Shown piece after piece: positions 16,293 through 25,582 of a stretch of DNA of 64,000 bases (position 1 is the stretch's first letter; every line of letters begins with the position of its first letter). The translations under genes and the position numbers were made by a program. The notes below the pieces were generated by a model. That model was not told where the DNA came from. It did no database searches and worked only from the letters and a program-made list of their open reading frames with translations. Location of the stretch: positions 191,001 to 255,000 of the forward strand of contig NZ_CP088273.1 of assembly GCF_020731415.2 (NCBI RefSeq), written 5' to 3'. The DNA is from Phyllobacterium sp. T1293 (GTDB taxonomy: Bacteria > Pseudomonadota > Alphaproteobacteria > Rhizobiales > Rhizobiaceae).

Positions 16293-16997
16293 TCACACCG
16301 GCTTTTTCGCCGGTGGTTTCTTGTCGCCGTTCACTTCGATGTAAGCGTAGATATAGGCAAATGACGGCAGGGCACGGTTGGAGGGTTCGACAAGACCAGC
16401 AACAGTGCCCAAAGAGGCGGCGTAGTTGTTGCAGTTGAAACCGAACATGGTCCACAGCGGCGGGTTGGCCAGATTGGCGCGTACCTTGCTGAGAAGACGC
16501 TGGTACTGGGCCTCCGTCAGGGAAACGCGATAGGCGGCCCCGGTGGTGAAATTGCAATCGGAATAGCTTGGTTTGAGTTCTGCGGGCATGGGAATGATCG
16601 CGCCGCCATAAAGGCCAAGCAAGCTGCCTTTGGGAAAGAGGCCATTATATTGGCGGGTTACGGGATTGCCTTTGTCATCAAGCCTTCCGAAAACCACGTA
16701 CATGTGGCCGCTTGGAATGCCCGGCGACAGACGCTGACGGAATTCCATATAGGCCGGATCACCCGGTCTGGTGCGGTTGGCCGTCAATTTCGCCGCGGCG
16801 CCTTTGACGCTGCCGTGGGCGGCGCAGGTCAATTCAGGTATTTCGGCCGTGTAAGCAGACGGGCTAACGGACACCTCGGATGATGGGGCGGACTGACAGG
16901 CAGCGAGGGATGTCGCAAAGACTGATGCAAGCAGCACCTTGAACGGCGCGGAAGCGGTTGAGGCAATGTTCACCAAGGCGATTCTCTTTTCAATCAT
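16293..16997 (-). CDS. Predicted lipoprotein of unknown function
   Basis: The ATG at 16997 gives a 234-residue protein with a clear lipoprotein signal and lipobox LAAC (Cys34). The frame is open to 17309 but the extra part overlaps the next gene. The mature part has conserved-looking stretches such as HMYVVFGRLDD, YGGAIIPMP and FGFNCNNYAASLG; the last resembles the Asn-Cys motif of NlpC/P60-like or amidase folds but I cannot assign it. The C-terminus is Lys/Pro-rich. It lies 32 bp after the methyltransferase-like gene, so it is likely the third gene of that operon. Confidence 0.75.
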   Translation of the reverse strand: MIEKRIALVNIASTASAPFKVLLASVFATSLAACQSAPSSEVSVSPSAYTAEIPELTCAAHGSVKGAAAKLTANRTRPGDPAYMEFRQRLSPGIPSGHMYVVFGRLDDKGNPVTRQYNGLFPKGSLLGLYGGAIIPMPAELKPSYSDCNFTTGAAYRVSLTEAQYQRLLSKVRANLANPPLWTMFGFNCNNYAASLGTVAGLVEPSNRALPSFAYIYAYIEVNGDKKPPAKKPV

Positions 16998-17029
16998 GTG
17001 ATGACCAGACCATCGACATGGTCCGGCTT

Positions 17030-17620
17030 TCAATAGACGAATGGCAACACGCGCCAGGTTCTGGCACGGTACTGACGATATTCCTCCCCGAAGGCTTCCT
17101 CCATCATTCGCTCCTCCGCTCCTATTCTCAGGAAGAACAGGAAGCCGAACCCTGCGAGACCGGAAAGACCGGCAATATAATTGGGCAAAAGCAGGGCCTG
17201 GGTCAATGCCATCAGCCAGAAGGCCGAATACATCGGGTGCCGCAAACGTTTGTAGATGCCTGTGGTTATGAGCTTGTGGTCCTGTTTCAATTGCAGCGAT
17301 ACGGACCACATCTGACCGAGTGCCTTATGCGTCAGGCGAAACAGGATCAGAGCGGCGATACCGGCCAGAATGCCAAGGGCTATAAGTACAGGATTTGGGG
17401 CGTAAGACGCAAATCTTGGCTGTCCTGTCGCGACATAGAGTGCAGGTATGATGCCAAGGCCAAAGAGAGACACGGCCAGCCGAACAGTATCTGCACCCTT
17501 TCTGCGATCAACCGTCAGTTTGGCCCGTTGCGCGCGCCGGTCAAACGGGCGGCGCAGCAGATACCAGCTCACTATAAAGATGACCCACAGGGCCTTTCCG
17601 GCAACGACAAGCGAAATCAT
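17030..17620 (-). CDS. Isoprenylcysteine carboxyl methyltransferase-like membrane protein
   Basis: The 196-residue protein has about five membrane helices and the C-terminal signature of the ICMT/PEMT group: TTGIYKRLRHPMYSAF, then EERMMEEAFGEEYRQY. These bind S-adenosylmethionine in eukaryotic ICMT and related bacterial methyltransferases. Bacteria lack prenylated CAAX proteins, so the substrate is probably a small isoprenoid or lipid. The start codon overlaps the stop of the upstream hydrolase-like gene by four bases, so they are translationally coupled. Confidence 0.85.
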   Translation of the reverse strand: MISLVVAGKALWVIFIVSWYLLRRPFDRRAQRAKLTVDRRKGADTVRLAVSLFGLGIIPALYVATGQPRFASYAPNPVLIALGILAGIAALILFRLTHKALGQMWSVSLQLKQDHKLITTGIYKRLRHPMYSAFWLMALTQALLLPNYIAGLSGLAGFGFLFFLRIGAEERMMEEAFGEEYRQYRARTWRVLPFVY

Positions 17621-18810
17621 ACGGTGGCAGTTTCAGGTATTTTGATGGATGAGGCGACGTGTGCAGTACACCCGCCTGCCAGACCGCCGCTTGTTGCGAT
17701 ATCCGAAAAGCACTCAGGTCCACACAATATTGCATGCCACGAATAGGCCGAGCGTTTCTCAACGCCGTAGACAAACTGCCGGTGGACACGGAAAAAATTA
17801 TGTTTGATGGCTTTGTAGGTTTCATCGCAAAGTTGATTGCGGAAGCGGACTCTTACCAGAACGGGCGATTCCGCATCCGATATATTCAGGTCTCGTACCG
17901 GATTTGATTTATAGAAATTCATAGGGTCTGTCAGTGACTGCGCATCAACCCAAAGTGTGCGGCTGCGGGCGACCTTCTCAACACTGGAGCGTAAAGCCTC
18001 TGCTGCTGGGTGCAGGGCGATCTTCAGAAGGCTTGAACCAACCGTGAGCAAGCCATAACGCCGTGAACTATTCTTTTGCAGGGCTTTATCAAGAATCTGC
18101 AGGGCACAGATAGCGCCCATACTATGCGCAGCAACGACGACTTCGGTTGTGGCAGGTGCGCGGCTGATACGGTTTGCCGCGTCGGCGATCACATATCGCA
18201 GCTTCGCCGTAATGTCCGGTCGCCGGTCCCGCGCCATATCGCGCGCAAATGTCCAGTCATCCATGAGCAGCAGAAAATGCATTCTCCGGGCTGCAAGCAC
18301 CAACAGCGCCAATGCCACGATCACCGAAATTGCCAGAGGTGCCATTGCCTCCCGGGAAAACTGCCAGACAATGCCCCCGGCACCGAAAGCAAGGCCAAGG
18401 ATGGCACCCATGATGACGAGTGGATAGAGAAAGAACAGCGCGTACCGCCAACTCGTTGCGATGAAGCGGAAGAATGTGCCTGTGATAATGAAATCGATCA
18501 GTGCAATGATCCCGCTTAATATCCGGGCAACGGGATTTCTGGATGCATAGAAAAGATTGATGTCACCCAGCCCATAAAGCACGAAATCGGTCTGTGCGGA
18601 CCAGTTGGGACCCGTTGTCTGCAATCGAAATTCACCCACGCTGACAGTGTCTTCCGTGGACGAAATTTTCAGCGCACCATCTTCGCGCAGCGCCATATCA
18701 TAAACAGGCGCTGTCTTGGCTGCTTCCCGCAGGAAGCGCCGATGATGGGCCTCTACCGGCATATGTTCAAAGCCCGGCAACAAAACGACCAGACGATTGA
18801 TAACGGACAT
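17617..18810 (-). CDS. Membrane protein with alpha/beta-hydrolase-like domain
   Basis: A 397-residue protein whose N-terminus (VVLLPGFEHMP) looks like the first strand and oxyanion hole of an alpha/beta hydrolase, and whose AHSMGA motif supplies a candidate nucleophile Ser230. Between them are three or four membrane helices (about 95-118, 125-147, 158-176), an insertion unusual for soluble lipases. The ribosome site AAGGTGGCAG supports the start at 18810. It is the first gene of an operon with the ICMT-like gene and the lipoprotein, which points to modification of a membrane lipid or lipid-linked molecule. The catalytic acid and His are not certain. Confidence 0.7.
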   Translation of the reverse strand: MSVINRLVVLLPGFEHMPVEAHHRRFLREAAKTAPVYDMALREDGALKISSTEDTVSVGEFRLQTTGPNWSAQTDFVLYGLGDINLFYASRNPVARILSGIIALIDFIITGTFFRFIATSWRYALFFLYPLVIMGAILGLAFGAGGIVWQFSREAMAPLAISVIVALALLVLAARRMHFLLLMDDWTFARDMARDRRPDITAKLRYVIADAANRISRAPATTEVVVAAHSMGAICALQILDKALQKNSSRRYGLLTVGSSLLKIALHPAAEALRSSVEKVARSRTLWVDAQSLTDPMNFYKSNPVRDLNISDAESPVLVRVRFRNQLCDETYKAIKHNFFRVHRQFVYGVEKRSAYSWHAILCGPECFSDIATSGGLAGGCTAHVASSIKIPETATV

Positions 18811-18991
18811 CTGCCACCTTTCCAGGTTCTGATTGCGATGTTGTCAGCGCCCTCAGCATTAGCTCGCTAAAAAGGAATTTAGATGACCGACGTTAATAGA
18901 ACGTGGCCAATACCAAAGGGTTGCAAGGACTTTTGGTCGCATCACAACCCCGAGGTGTATCCGCTTTTTGCGTGAACCTGCTCAATCCAAC

Positions 18992-19753
18992 CTATTTAGG
19001 CGCCATACGGATGGCGCCGTCAAGGCGAATCGTTTCGCCGTTAAGCATGGGGTTTTCAATGATGTGCAGTGCCAGTGCCGCATATTCCTCGGGTTTGCCA
19101 AGCCGGGAAGGGAAGGGGATGGAGGCTGCCAGCGAATCCTGAACGTCCTGCGGCATCGCCAAAAGCATAGGCGTTCCAAAGATTCCGGGGGCGATCGACA
19201 TGACACGGATACCGAAGCGGGAGAGTTCGCGCGCTGCCGGCAATGTCAGGCCTGCGATACCGGCTTTCGACGAAGCATAAGCCGCCTGACCGATCTGGCC
19301 GTCAAAGGCGGCAACCGATGCTGTTGAAATAATGACGCCGCGTTCGCCCGTTTCAAGCGCGTCGAGTTTGGAAGCTGCATCGCTGACGAGCCGAAGCATG
19401 TTGAACGAGCCAATGAGATTGACTTCGATGACACGGCGGTAAAGCTCAAGATCGTGCGGACCATCACGGCCAACAATCCGTCCGGCATTGGCGATCCCCG
19501 CACAATTAACGAGGATTCGCGTCGTGCCGAGCTTGTCTGCGACATGGGCGACAGCTTGCTGCGCGTCGTCGGCGCTGGAGACGTTGCAGGAAACAGCCAG
19601 GCCGCCAATTTCGCTGGCCACTTTTTGCGCCGCATCAAGATTGATGTCAAAAAGTGCAACTTTCGCGCCTTTTTCCGCCAGTGCGCGCGCCGTGGCTGCT
19701 CCCAGACCGGACCCGCCGCCCGTTACAATCGCTGTTTGGCCCTGAATGTTCAC
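18992..19753 (-). CDS. Short-chain dehydrogenase, 3-hydroxyacyl-CoA dehydrogenase (type II) like
   Basis: A 253-residue classical SDR with TGGGSGLG (NAD binding), NCAGIA, and the active-site YASSK. The sequence as a whole (INLDAAQKVASEI, GIFGTPML, MLNGETIRLDGAIRM) matches the mammalian HSD17B10/type II 3-hydroxyacyl-CoA dehydrogenase branch, which oxidises 3-hydroxyacyl-CoA in fatty acid or branched-chain amino acid breakdown. It stands alone between the membrane operon and the divergent dpp operon. Confidence 0.9.
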   Translation of the reverse strand: MNIQGQTAIVTGGGSGLGAATARALAEKGAKVALFDINLDAAQKVASEIGGLAVSCNVSSADDAQQAVAHVADKLGTTRILVNCAGIANAGRIVGRDGPHDLELYRRVIEVNLIGSFNMLRLVSDAASKLDALETGERGVIISTASVAAFDGQIGQAAYASSKAGIAGLTLPAARELSRFGIRVMSIAPGIFGTPMLLAMPQDVQDSLAASIPFPSRLGKPEEYAALALHIIENPMLNGETIRLDGAIRMAPK

Positions 19754-20086
19754 AATGCGTCTCCTCGCTGGTTTTCAAGTCTTCTGGCACGAGTTTGGGA
19801 CTTGATCCAGCCGATATTTGCGCGCGAAGTGGAGGAAGAGCACCCCCGATGCAAGAATATGTTGATTTATAAACAATGCATAACAAAAGTTCAGGTCGCC
19901 ACATTTAGTGAATTTCGCTATTTTTGTGGCTTTGTTGAAAAATTTCCCCAGAATCTTCAATTCTTCTTCCGCTGGAAGGTTGACTGCGAATAAATCTGCT
20001 TGCATTGCGACATTGCAAAGGCTTCCATGCAACCTCGGTTGCGGGCAAGGGGGCCGGCAACACAAAAAACCTCTGAAGGTGGAAAA
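19754..20086. promoter_or_regulatory. Divergent intergenic region upstream of dppA
   Basis: This 333-bp gap separates the dehydrogenase gene from dppA and must carry the dpp promoter. It is locally A/T-rich (19857-19985). I see no reliable operator or riboswitch. Frames crossing it on either strand have no supporting features. Confidence 0.35.
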
Positions 20087-21691
20087 ATGAAGACCTACAA
20101 GAAATTCCTTGCGGCGACAGCGCTTGCAATGTTGGCGGGTGGGCTGATGGCAGGTGGAGCCTCGGCGAAAAATCTCGTGTTCTGCTCTGAAGCTGCTCCG
20201 GGCGGTTTCGATCCAGCACTTTATACCGGCGGTGAAACGCTTGATGCGACCGGACAGGCTGTCTTCAACAAGCTCGTTGAGTTCAAGCTGGGTACATCCG
20301 AAGTCGAGCCAAGCCTGGCAGCAAGCTGGACGATTTCCGATGATGGTCTTGAATACACGTTCAAACTTCGTCCGGGCGTCAAGTTCCAGACAACCAGCTT
20401 TTTCACGCCGACCCGCGATATGAATGCTGATGACGTCGTTTTCTCGTTCGAGCGTCAGAAGGAAGGCAGCAAGTGGGCCAAATATGTTGATGGCGCCACC
20501 TACGAATATTTTGAAAGCATGGACTTCCCCAAGCTGATCAAGGAAGTCAAGAAGGTCGATGATCTGACTGTCAAGATTTCGCTGAACAAGCCAAGCGCCC
20601 CTATGCTTGCAGGTCTTGCGATGGATTTCTCGTCGATCGTATCGAAGGAATATGCCGACAAGCTCGAGGCCGATGGCACATTGCAGAAGTTCAATGAACA
20701 GCCTGTTGGTACGGGACCTTACCAGTTTGTTGATTATCAGCTCAACACTGCCATCCGCTATGAAGCCAACCCAAGCTATTTTAAGGGCAAGGTAAAGATC
20801 GACAACCTGATTTTCGCCGTAACCACGGATGCTGCCGTGCGCGTGCAGAAGATCAAGGCTGGCGAATGCAATATCACGATCTATCCTGATCCGGCTGACG
20901 TGGCAGGCCTCAAGGCCGATCCCAATCTGAAGGTTATTCAGAAGCCGGGCCTGAATGTTGCCTATCTTGGTTACAACACGACTCAGGCACCCTTCGACAA
21001 GCCGGAAGTGCGCAAGGCGCTCAACATGGCCATCGACAAGAAGGCCATTGTAGACGCTGTCTATCTCGGTCAGGGCACACCGGCTGTTAATCCGATCCCG
21101 CCGACAATGTGGTCCTATGACAAGGCCATCAAGGATGATGAATACAATCCTGAAGCAGCCAAGAAGGCTCTCGAAAAGGCTGGCGTCAAGAATCTCTCGA
21201 TGAAGATCTGGGCAATGCCGGTTGTGCGTCCTTACATGCCAAATGGCCGTCGTACCGCAGAACTTCTGCAGTCCGATTTTGCCAAGGTTGGTGTGAAGGT
21301 CGAAATCGTCAGCTACGATTGGCAGGAATACCTGAAGCGCGCATCCGATCCTAAGCATGATGGTGCCGTTATTCTCGGTTGGACCGGTGACAATGGTGAT
21401 CCGGACAACTTCCTGGCCGTACTGCTTTCGTGCCAGGCTGTTGGCCAGGCCAACCGTACAGCATGGTGCAACAAGGAGTTCACCGCGCTCATCGACAAGG
21501 CTGCCGTGACTGCCGATCAGGCGGAACGCACCAAGCTTTACGAGCAGGCTCAGGTTATCTTCAAGCGTGAAGCTCCATGGGCTACCTTGGCGCACTCGTT
21601 GGTAACCGATGTTACGACGAAGAATGTTACCGGTTACGTGCAAAGCGCGTTCGGCATTCACAACTTCGCCGATGTTGACATCACCGAGTAA
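20087..21691 (+). CDS. dppA: Dipeptide ABC transporter substrate-binding protein DppA
   Basis: The 534-residue precursor has a Sec signal peptide (cleavage near GGASA) and a family 5 extracellular solute-binding fold. It follows E. coli DppA closely in several places: LVFCSEAAPGGFDP at the N-terminus, the SLAASWTISDDG stretch, NADDVVFSFERQ, and WTGDNGDPDNF, whose Asp contacts the peptide amino group in DppA. Substrates are dipeptides and possibly haem or 5-aminolevulinate. The start at 20087 follows GAAGGTGG. It is the first gene of dppABCDF and is separated from dppB by a strong hairpin. A 628-codon frame on the opposite strand is a shadow of this gene. Confidence 0.95.
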   Translation: MKTYKKFLAATALAMLAGGLMAGGASAKNLVFCSEAAPGGFDPALYTGGETLDATGQAVFNKLVEFKLGTSEVEPSLAASWTISDDGLEYTFKLRPGVKFQTTSFFTPTRDMNADDVVFSFERQKEGSKWAKYVDGATYEYFESMDFPKLIKEVKKVDDLTVKISLNKPSAPMLAGLAMDFSSIVSKEYADKLEADGTLQKFNEQPVGTGPYQFVDYQLNTAIRYEANPSYFKGKVKIDNLIFAVTTDAAVRVQKIKAGECNITIYPDPADVAGLKADPNLKVIQKPGLNVAYLGYNTTQAPFDKPEVRKALNMAIDKKAIVDAVYLGQGTPAVNPIPPTMWSYDKAIKDDEYNPEAAKKALEKAGVKNLSMKIWAMPVVRPYMPNGRRTAELLQSDFAKVGVKVEIVSYDWQEYLKRASDPKHDGAVILGWTGDNGDPDNFLAVLLSCQAVGQANRTAWCNKEFTALIDKAAVTADQAERTKLYEQAQVIFKREAPWATLAHSLVTDVTTKNVTGYVQSAFGIHNFADVDITE

Positions 21692-21701
21692 CTCACTCCT
21701 C

Positions 21702-21733
21702 GCGGTACCGGCTTCGGCCGGTACCGCTTTTTA
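21702..21733 (+). terminator. Intra-operon attenuator between dppA and dppB
   Basis: GCGGTACCGGC and GCCGGTACCGC form an 11-bp perfect stem around a TTCG tetraloop, followed by TTTTTATT. Partial termination here would give an excess of binding protein over permease. Confidence 0.8.
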
Positions 21734-21743
21734 TTAGGTTACC

Positions 21744-22751
21744 ATGTTCCGATATATCGCTTCACGAGTGCTGCTGCTGGTCCCGACATTTATTGGTATC
21801 AGCTTTGTGGCCTTTATCTTCATCCGCCTGCTTCCCGGCGATCCCATCATTGCGCTTGCAGGCGAACGCGGCATGACGCCAGAGCGCCACCAGCTGCTGA
21901 TGGAGCAGTTTGGCTTCAACAGACCGATCTGGGAGCAATATTTCTCATTTCTGTGGAATATCTTTCACGGGGACTTCGGCACGTCGATCGCCAGCAAACG
22001 CGCGGTTCTAGCCGACTTTCTATCGCTTTTTCCGGCTACACTTGAACTGAGCATCTGTGCCATGCTGTTTGCCGTCATCATCGGCATTCCCGCTGGCATC
22101 TTTGCAGCCGTCAAGCGCGGCTCGATCTTTGATCAGCTCAGCATGGGCATTGCACTGGTCGGTTATTCCATGCCGATTTTCTGGTGGGGTATCCTGCTTA
22201 TTATCCTGTTCGCCGGTATCCTCCACTGGACACCGGTGTCGGGCCGGATGGATTTGGTCTATTTCTTCAAGCCGACGACTGGCTTTATGCTGATCGACAG
22301 CCTGATTTCGGGGCCGAAGGGCGCATTCAAGTCGGCATTCTCGCACCTTATCCTGCCGACGATTGTGCTTGGGACGATTCCGCTTGCGGTTATCGCCCGC
22401 CAGACACGCTCGGCCATGCTGGAAGTGCTGGGGGAAGATTATGTGCGCACGGCGCGCGCCAAAGGTTTGGCACCCAAGCGCGTTATTGGCATTCATGCGC
22501 TGCGCAATGCCATGATCCCCGTCATCACGACAATCGGTCTGCAAATGGGTCTGCTCATGGCCGGTGCCATCCTGACTGAGACGATCTTCTCCTGGCCAGG
22601 CATCGGCAAATGGATGATCGATGCGATCGCAAAGCGCGATTACGTCGTCGTTCAGGGCGGCCTTATGCTGGTCGCGCTGATCGTCATGACCGTCAATTTG
22701 ATTGTCGATCTGCTCTATGCGGTCGTCAACCCGCGTATCCGCGTAAAGTGA
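21744..22751 (+). CDS. dppB: Dipeptide ABC transporter permease DppB
   Basis: A 335-residue permease with six membrane helices and the binding-protein-dependent permease signature (DYVRTARAKGLAPKRVIGIHALRNA, split here by recognition only) in the cytoplasmic loop that docks the ATPases. The start MFRYIASRVLL is typical of DppB/OppB. It follows the attenuator and is 6 bp before dppC. Confidence 0.95.
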   Translation: MFRYIASRVLLLVPTFIGISFVAFIFIRLLPGDPIIALAGERGMTPERHQLLMEQFGFNRPIWEQYFSFLWNIFHGDFGTSIASKRAVLADFLSLFPATLELSICAMLFAVIIGIPAGIFAAVKRGSIFDQLSMGIALVGYSMPIFWWGILLIILFAGILHWTPVSGRMDLVYFFKPTTGFMLIDSLISGPKGAFKSAFSHLILPTIVLGTIPLAVIARQTRSAMLEVLGEDYVRTARAKGLAPKRVIGIHALRNAMIPVITTIGLQMGLLMAGAILTETIFSWPGIGKWMIDAIAKRDYVVVQGGLMLVALIVMTVNLIVDLLYAVVNPRIRVK

Positions 22752-22757
22752 GGAACC

Positions 22758-23675
22758 GTGACTAACGAAGTTTCCCCTCCCGTACCGCTAACAGCTGCCC
22801 CTTCATCGGGCCCTATGAGCCGGTTTTCGGAATTCTGGTTCTATTTCAGCGTCAACAAGGGCGCTGTCATAGGGCTTGCCACCCTGATTTTTCTGGTGCT
22901 CGTTGCAGTCTTCGGACCATTCATCGCTCCGCATGCGCCATACGAACAGTTTCGCGAATCGCTGCTGACCCCACCCGCATGGCAGGAAGGCGGTAATTCG
23001 ACATTTCTGCTGGGTACAGACGCTGTTGGTCGTGATTTGCTCTCGCGTCTGATTTATGGCGCACGCTTCTCGCTGTTCATCGGTTTGATTGTCGTGACGC
23101 TTTCCATGGTCACGGGCGTGATCCTTGGTGTTCTTGCCGGCTACTTCCGCGGCTGGGTCGATGCGCTGATCATGCGCATTATGGATATCATTCTCGCTTT
23201 CCCGCCGTTGCTGCTGGCGCTGGTGCTGGTGGCAATTCTCGGACCGGGATTGTTTAACGCGATGATTGCCATTGCGCTGGTTCTGCAACCACATTTTGCG
23301 CGCCTTACGCGTGCCGCTGTGATGAGCGAAAAGAACCGCGAATATGTGGTCGCCGCAAAGCTTGCCGGTGCTGGCCATATACGTCTGATGTTCAAGACAA
23401 TCCTGCCAAACTGTCTGGCGCCGTTGATCGTGCAGGGAACGCTCTCGTTCTCGAATGCCATTCTTGAAGCGGCAGCGCTTGGCTTCCTTGGCATGGGCGC
23501 ACAACCGCCCACACCAGAATGGGGTACGATGTTGGCGGAAGCCCGCGAATTCATCCTGCGCGCCTGGTGGGTTGTTACATTCCCCGGTCTCGCAATCCTG
23601 ATTACTGTGCTTGCAATCAACCTCGTTGGTGACGGCTTGCGCGACGCCCTCGATCCCAAACTGAAGAGGAGCTGA
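22758..23675 (+). CDS. dppC: Dipeptide ABC transporter permease DppC
   Basis: A 305-residue permease of the DppC/OppC type. It has an N-terminal cytoplasmic tail, one leading helix, the LLGTDAVGRDLLSRL segment that marks this subfamily, and the permease loop near residue 200 (YVVAAKLAGAGHIRLMF). It forms the heterodimeric channel with DppB. The start is a GTG at 22758; spacing to the next gene is 4 bp. Confidence 0.95.
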   Translation: MTNEVSPPVPLTAAPSSGPMSRFSEFWFYFSVNKGAVIGLATLIFLVLVAVFGPFIAPHAPYEQFRESLLTPPAWQEGGNSTFLLGTDAVGRDLLSRLIYGARFSLFIGLIVVTLSMVTGVILGVLAGYFRGWVDALIMRIMDIILAFPPLLLALVLVAILGPGLFNAMIAIALVLQPHFARLTRAAVMSEKNREYVVAAKLAGAGHIRLMFKTILPNCLAPLIVQGTLSFSNAILEAAALGFLGMGAQPPTPEWGTMLAEAREFILRAWWVVTFPGLAILITVLAINLVGDGLRDALDPKLKRS

Positions 23676-23679
23676 GATC

Positions 23680-24534
23680 ATGGCTCTGCTTGAAATCAAG
23701 AATCTTTCGGTTGGGTTCGACACGAGTTCCGGCCAGTTCATGGCGGTGCAGGGTATCGACCTTCATGTTGAAGCCCGCGAAGTTCTGGCCATCGTCGGCG
23801 AGTCCGGTTCCGGTAAATCCGTGGCCATGCTCGCCGTCATGGGACTGTTGCCAAAGACCGCAACTGTGACCGCTGACAAAATGGTTTTCAATGGTCATGA
23901 CATGCTGACCATGAGCACCAAACAACGCCGGGAAATCGTTGGCCGCGACGTGGCGATGATTTTTCAGGAGCCCATGGCTAGCCTCAATCCGTGCTTTACA
24001 GTTGGTTTCCAGCTGGAAGAAGTTTTGCGCTTTCACATGAAAATGGATGCCAAGGCACGGCGCAAGCGGGCCATCGAACTGCTTCAGCAGGTGGGTATTC
24101 CCACGCCGGAAGAACGGCTGAATTCGTTCCCGCACCAGATGTCTGGTGGTCAATGCCAGCGCGTCATGATTGCCATCGCGATTGCGTGCAATCCAAAGTT
24201 GCTGATTGCCGACGAGCCGACGACAGCGCTTGACGTGACGATCCAGAAGCAGATTCTCGACCTGCTGGTCAGCCTGCAAGCCAAGCATGGCATGGGCCTG
24301 ATCATGATCACCCACGACATGGGCGTTGTTGCTGAAACCGCTGATCGCGTGATTGTTCAGTACAAGGGGCGCAAAATGGAGGAAGCCGACGTGCTTTCGC
24401 TGTTTGAAACACCCAAAAGCCCATATACGCGTGCCCTTCTGTCTGCCTTGCCGGAAAATGCGACGGGCGACCGCCTGTCAACCGTTGCAGACTTCATGAA
24501 GAACGAAGCCGCCAATGCAGGAGCAGCATCATGA
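23680..24534 (+). CDS. dppD: Dipeptide ABC transporter ATP-binding protein DppD
   Basis: A 284-residue ABC ATPase with Walker A GESGSGKS near residue 45, signature [12 protein letters not shown] and Walker [10 protein letters not shown]. The usual C-terminal extension of oligopeptide ATPases, which in related proteins carries a Cys-rich [4Fe-4S] motif, is short here and the cysteines are absent. It overlaps dppF by four bases. Its length is below that of E. coli DppD (about 327), which reflects the shorter tail. Confidence 0.93.
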   Translation: MALLEIKNLSVGFDTSSGQFMAVQGIDLHVEAREVLAIVGESGSGKSVAMLAVMGLLPKTATVTADKMVFNGHDMLTMSTKQRREIVGRDVAMIFQEPMASLNPCFTVGFQLEEVLRFHMKMDAKARRKRAIELLQQVGIPTPEERLNSFPHQMSGGQCQRVMIAIAIACNPKLLIADEPTTALDVTIQKQILDLLVSLQAKHGMGLIMITHDMGVVAETADRVIVQYKGRKMEEADVLSLFETPKSPYTRALLSALPENATGDRLSTVADFMKNEAANAGAAS

Positions 24535-25364
24535 GCGAGATCGTTCTTGAAGGACGCAATATCGTCCGTGACTATCACGTTGGTGGCGGCCTCTTTGGCA
24601 AGCCCAAGACAGTGCGTGCGGTCAAGGGCGTCAGCTTTACACTGGAAAAGGGCAAGACCCTTGCTATTGTCGGCGAGAGCGGTTGCGGTAAGTCGACACT
24701 TGGCCGCATTCTGACGCTGATTGATCCGCAGTCCGAAGGCGAATTGCTGATCGATGGCAAGCCCATCAACATCGCCAAGGATCGGGTAACACCGGAAATG
24801 CGCCGCAAGGTGCAGATCATTTTCCAGAATCCCTATGGATCGCTGAACCCGCGCCAGAAAATTGGTGAAGTCCTGGGTGAGCCATTGCTGCTCAACACCA
24901 ACAAGACCGCAGCAGAACGGCGCGAGCTTGCCATGCAGATGCTGGTCAAGGTCGGGCTTGGTCCTGAGCATTACAACCGCTATCCGCATATGTTCTCCGG
25001 TGGTCAGCGTCAGCGTATTGCCATTGCGAGGGCCTTGATGATGAGCCCGAGCCTGCTGGTGCTGGACGAGCCGGTTTCGGCGCTCGATCTTTCGGTGCAG
25101 GCACAGGTGCTCAACCTGCTGGCGGATCTGCAGGACGAGTTCAACCTGACCTATGTGTTCATCAGCCATGACCTGTCGGTGGTGCGCTACATCGCCGATG
25201 AGGTGATGGTGATGTATTATGGCGAAGTGGTTGAGTATGGCACGCGCGAGGAAGTCTTCTCGAACCCGCAGCACAGCTATACCAAGACGCTGTTTGCTGC
25301 GACGCCAAAGTCTGATGTTGCCAGTATCCGGGCGCGGTTGGAGAAGAAAAAAGCGGCTGCCTGA
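24531..25364 (+). CDS. dppF: Dipeptide ABC transporter ATP-binding protein DppF
   Basis: A 277-residue ABC ATPase with Walker A GESGCGKST, Q-loop IIFQNPYGSLNPR, signature FSGGQRQRIAIA and Walker B LLVLDEPVSALD. The Q-loop with Asn-Pro-Tyr-Gly-Ser is characteristic of OppF/DppF. It is the last gene of the operon; a repeat element lies 47 bp beyond its stop codon, and no terminator is visible before it. Confidence 0.94.
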   Translation: MSEIVLEGRNIVRDYHVGGGLFGKPKTVRAVKGVSFTLEKGKTLAIVGESGCGKSTLGRILTLIDPQSEGELLIDGKPINIAKDRVTPEMRRKVQIIFQNPYGSLNPRQKIGEVLGEPLLLNTNKTAAERRELAMQMLVKVGLGPEHYNRYPHMFSGGQRQRIAIARALMMSPSLLVLDEPVSALDLSVQAQVLNLLADLQDEFNLTYVFISHDLSVVRYIADEVMVMYYGEVVEYGTREEVFSNPQHSYTKTLFAATPKSDVASIRARLEKKKAAA

Positions 25365-25410
25365 TTTTGCGGGTGATGGATTGTGCGTTGCGTGTTGTAG
25401 TTGCTGGTCC

Positions 25411-25554
25411 GTGGTTCGTGGTTCGACAAGCTCACCATGAGGGGGGAGTGAGGATGCAACGCTAATCGCCAACGTTCCAGAATATAGCTCCCCTCATCCT
25501 GAGCCTGTCGAAGGGCTCATGGTGAGCTTGTCGAACCACGAACCACGAACCACG
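25411..25554. repeat. Dispersed inverted-repeat element, copy C
   Basis: The outer arms GTGGTTCGTGGTTCGACAAG and their complement enclose a ~90-bp core. The core has the block GGATGCAACGCTAATCGC (shared with copy B) and AGAATATAGCTC (the reverse complement of a block in copy A). The left end has two units of the heptamer and the right end three. It separates dppF from the small acidic-protein gene. Confidence 0.82.
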
Positions 25555-25582
25555 CACAACAGATTTGCAGGGAGGAAGTGTC

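Noticed and set aside
16998..17309. Extended start for the lipoprotein gene
   Set aside because: The extension overlaps the ICMT-like gene and would place the lipoprotein signal in the middle of the chain.
19775..21661. 628-codon open frame on the minus strand opposite dppA
   Set aside because: It mirrors the full length of the clearly real dppA gene and has a Cys/His/Arg-rich, low-complexity composition typical of an antisense shadow; no ribosome site or family motif.
25365..25582. Possible attachment site or integron-like recombination site
   Set aside because: The inverted repeats match two other copies in the window and there is no integrase or cassette; a dispersed repeat explains them better.
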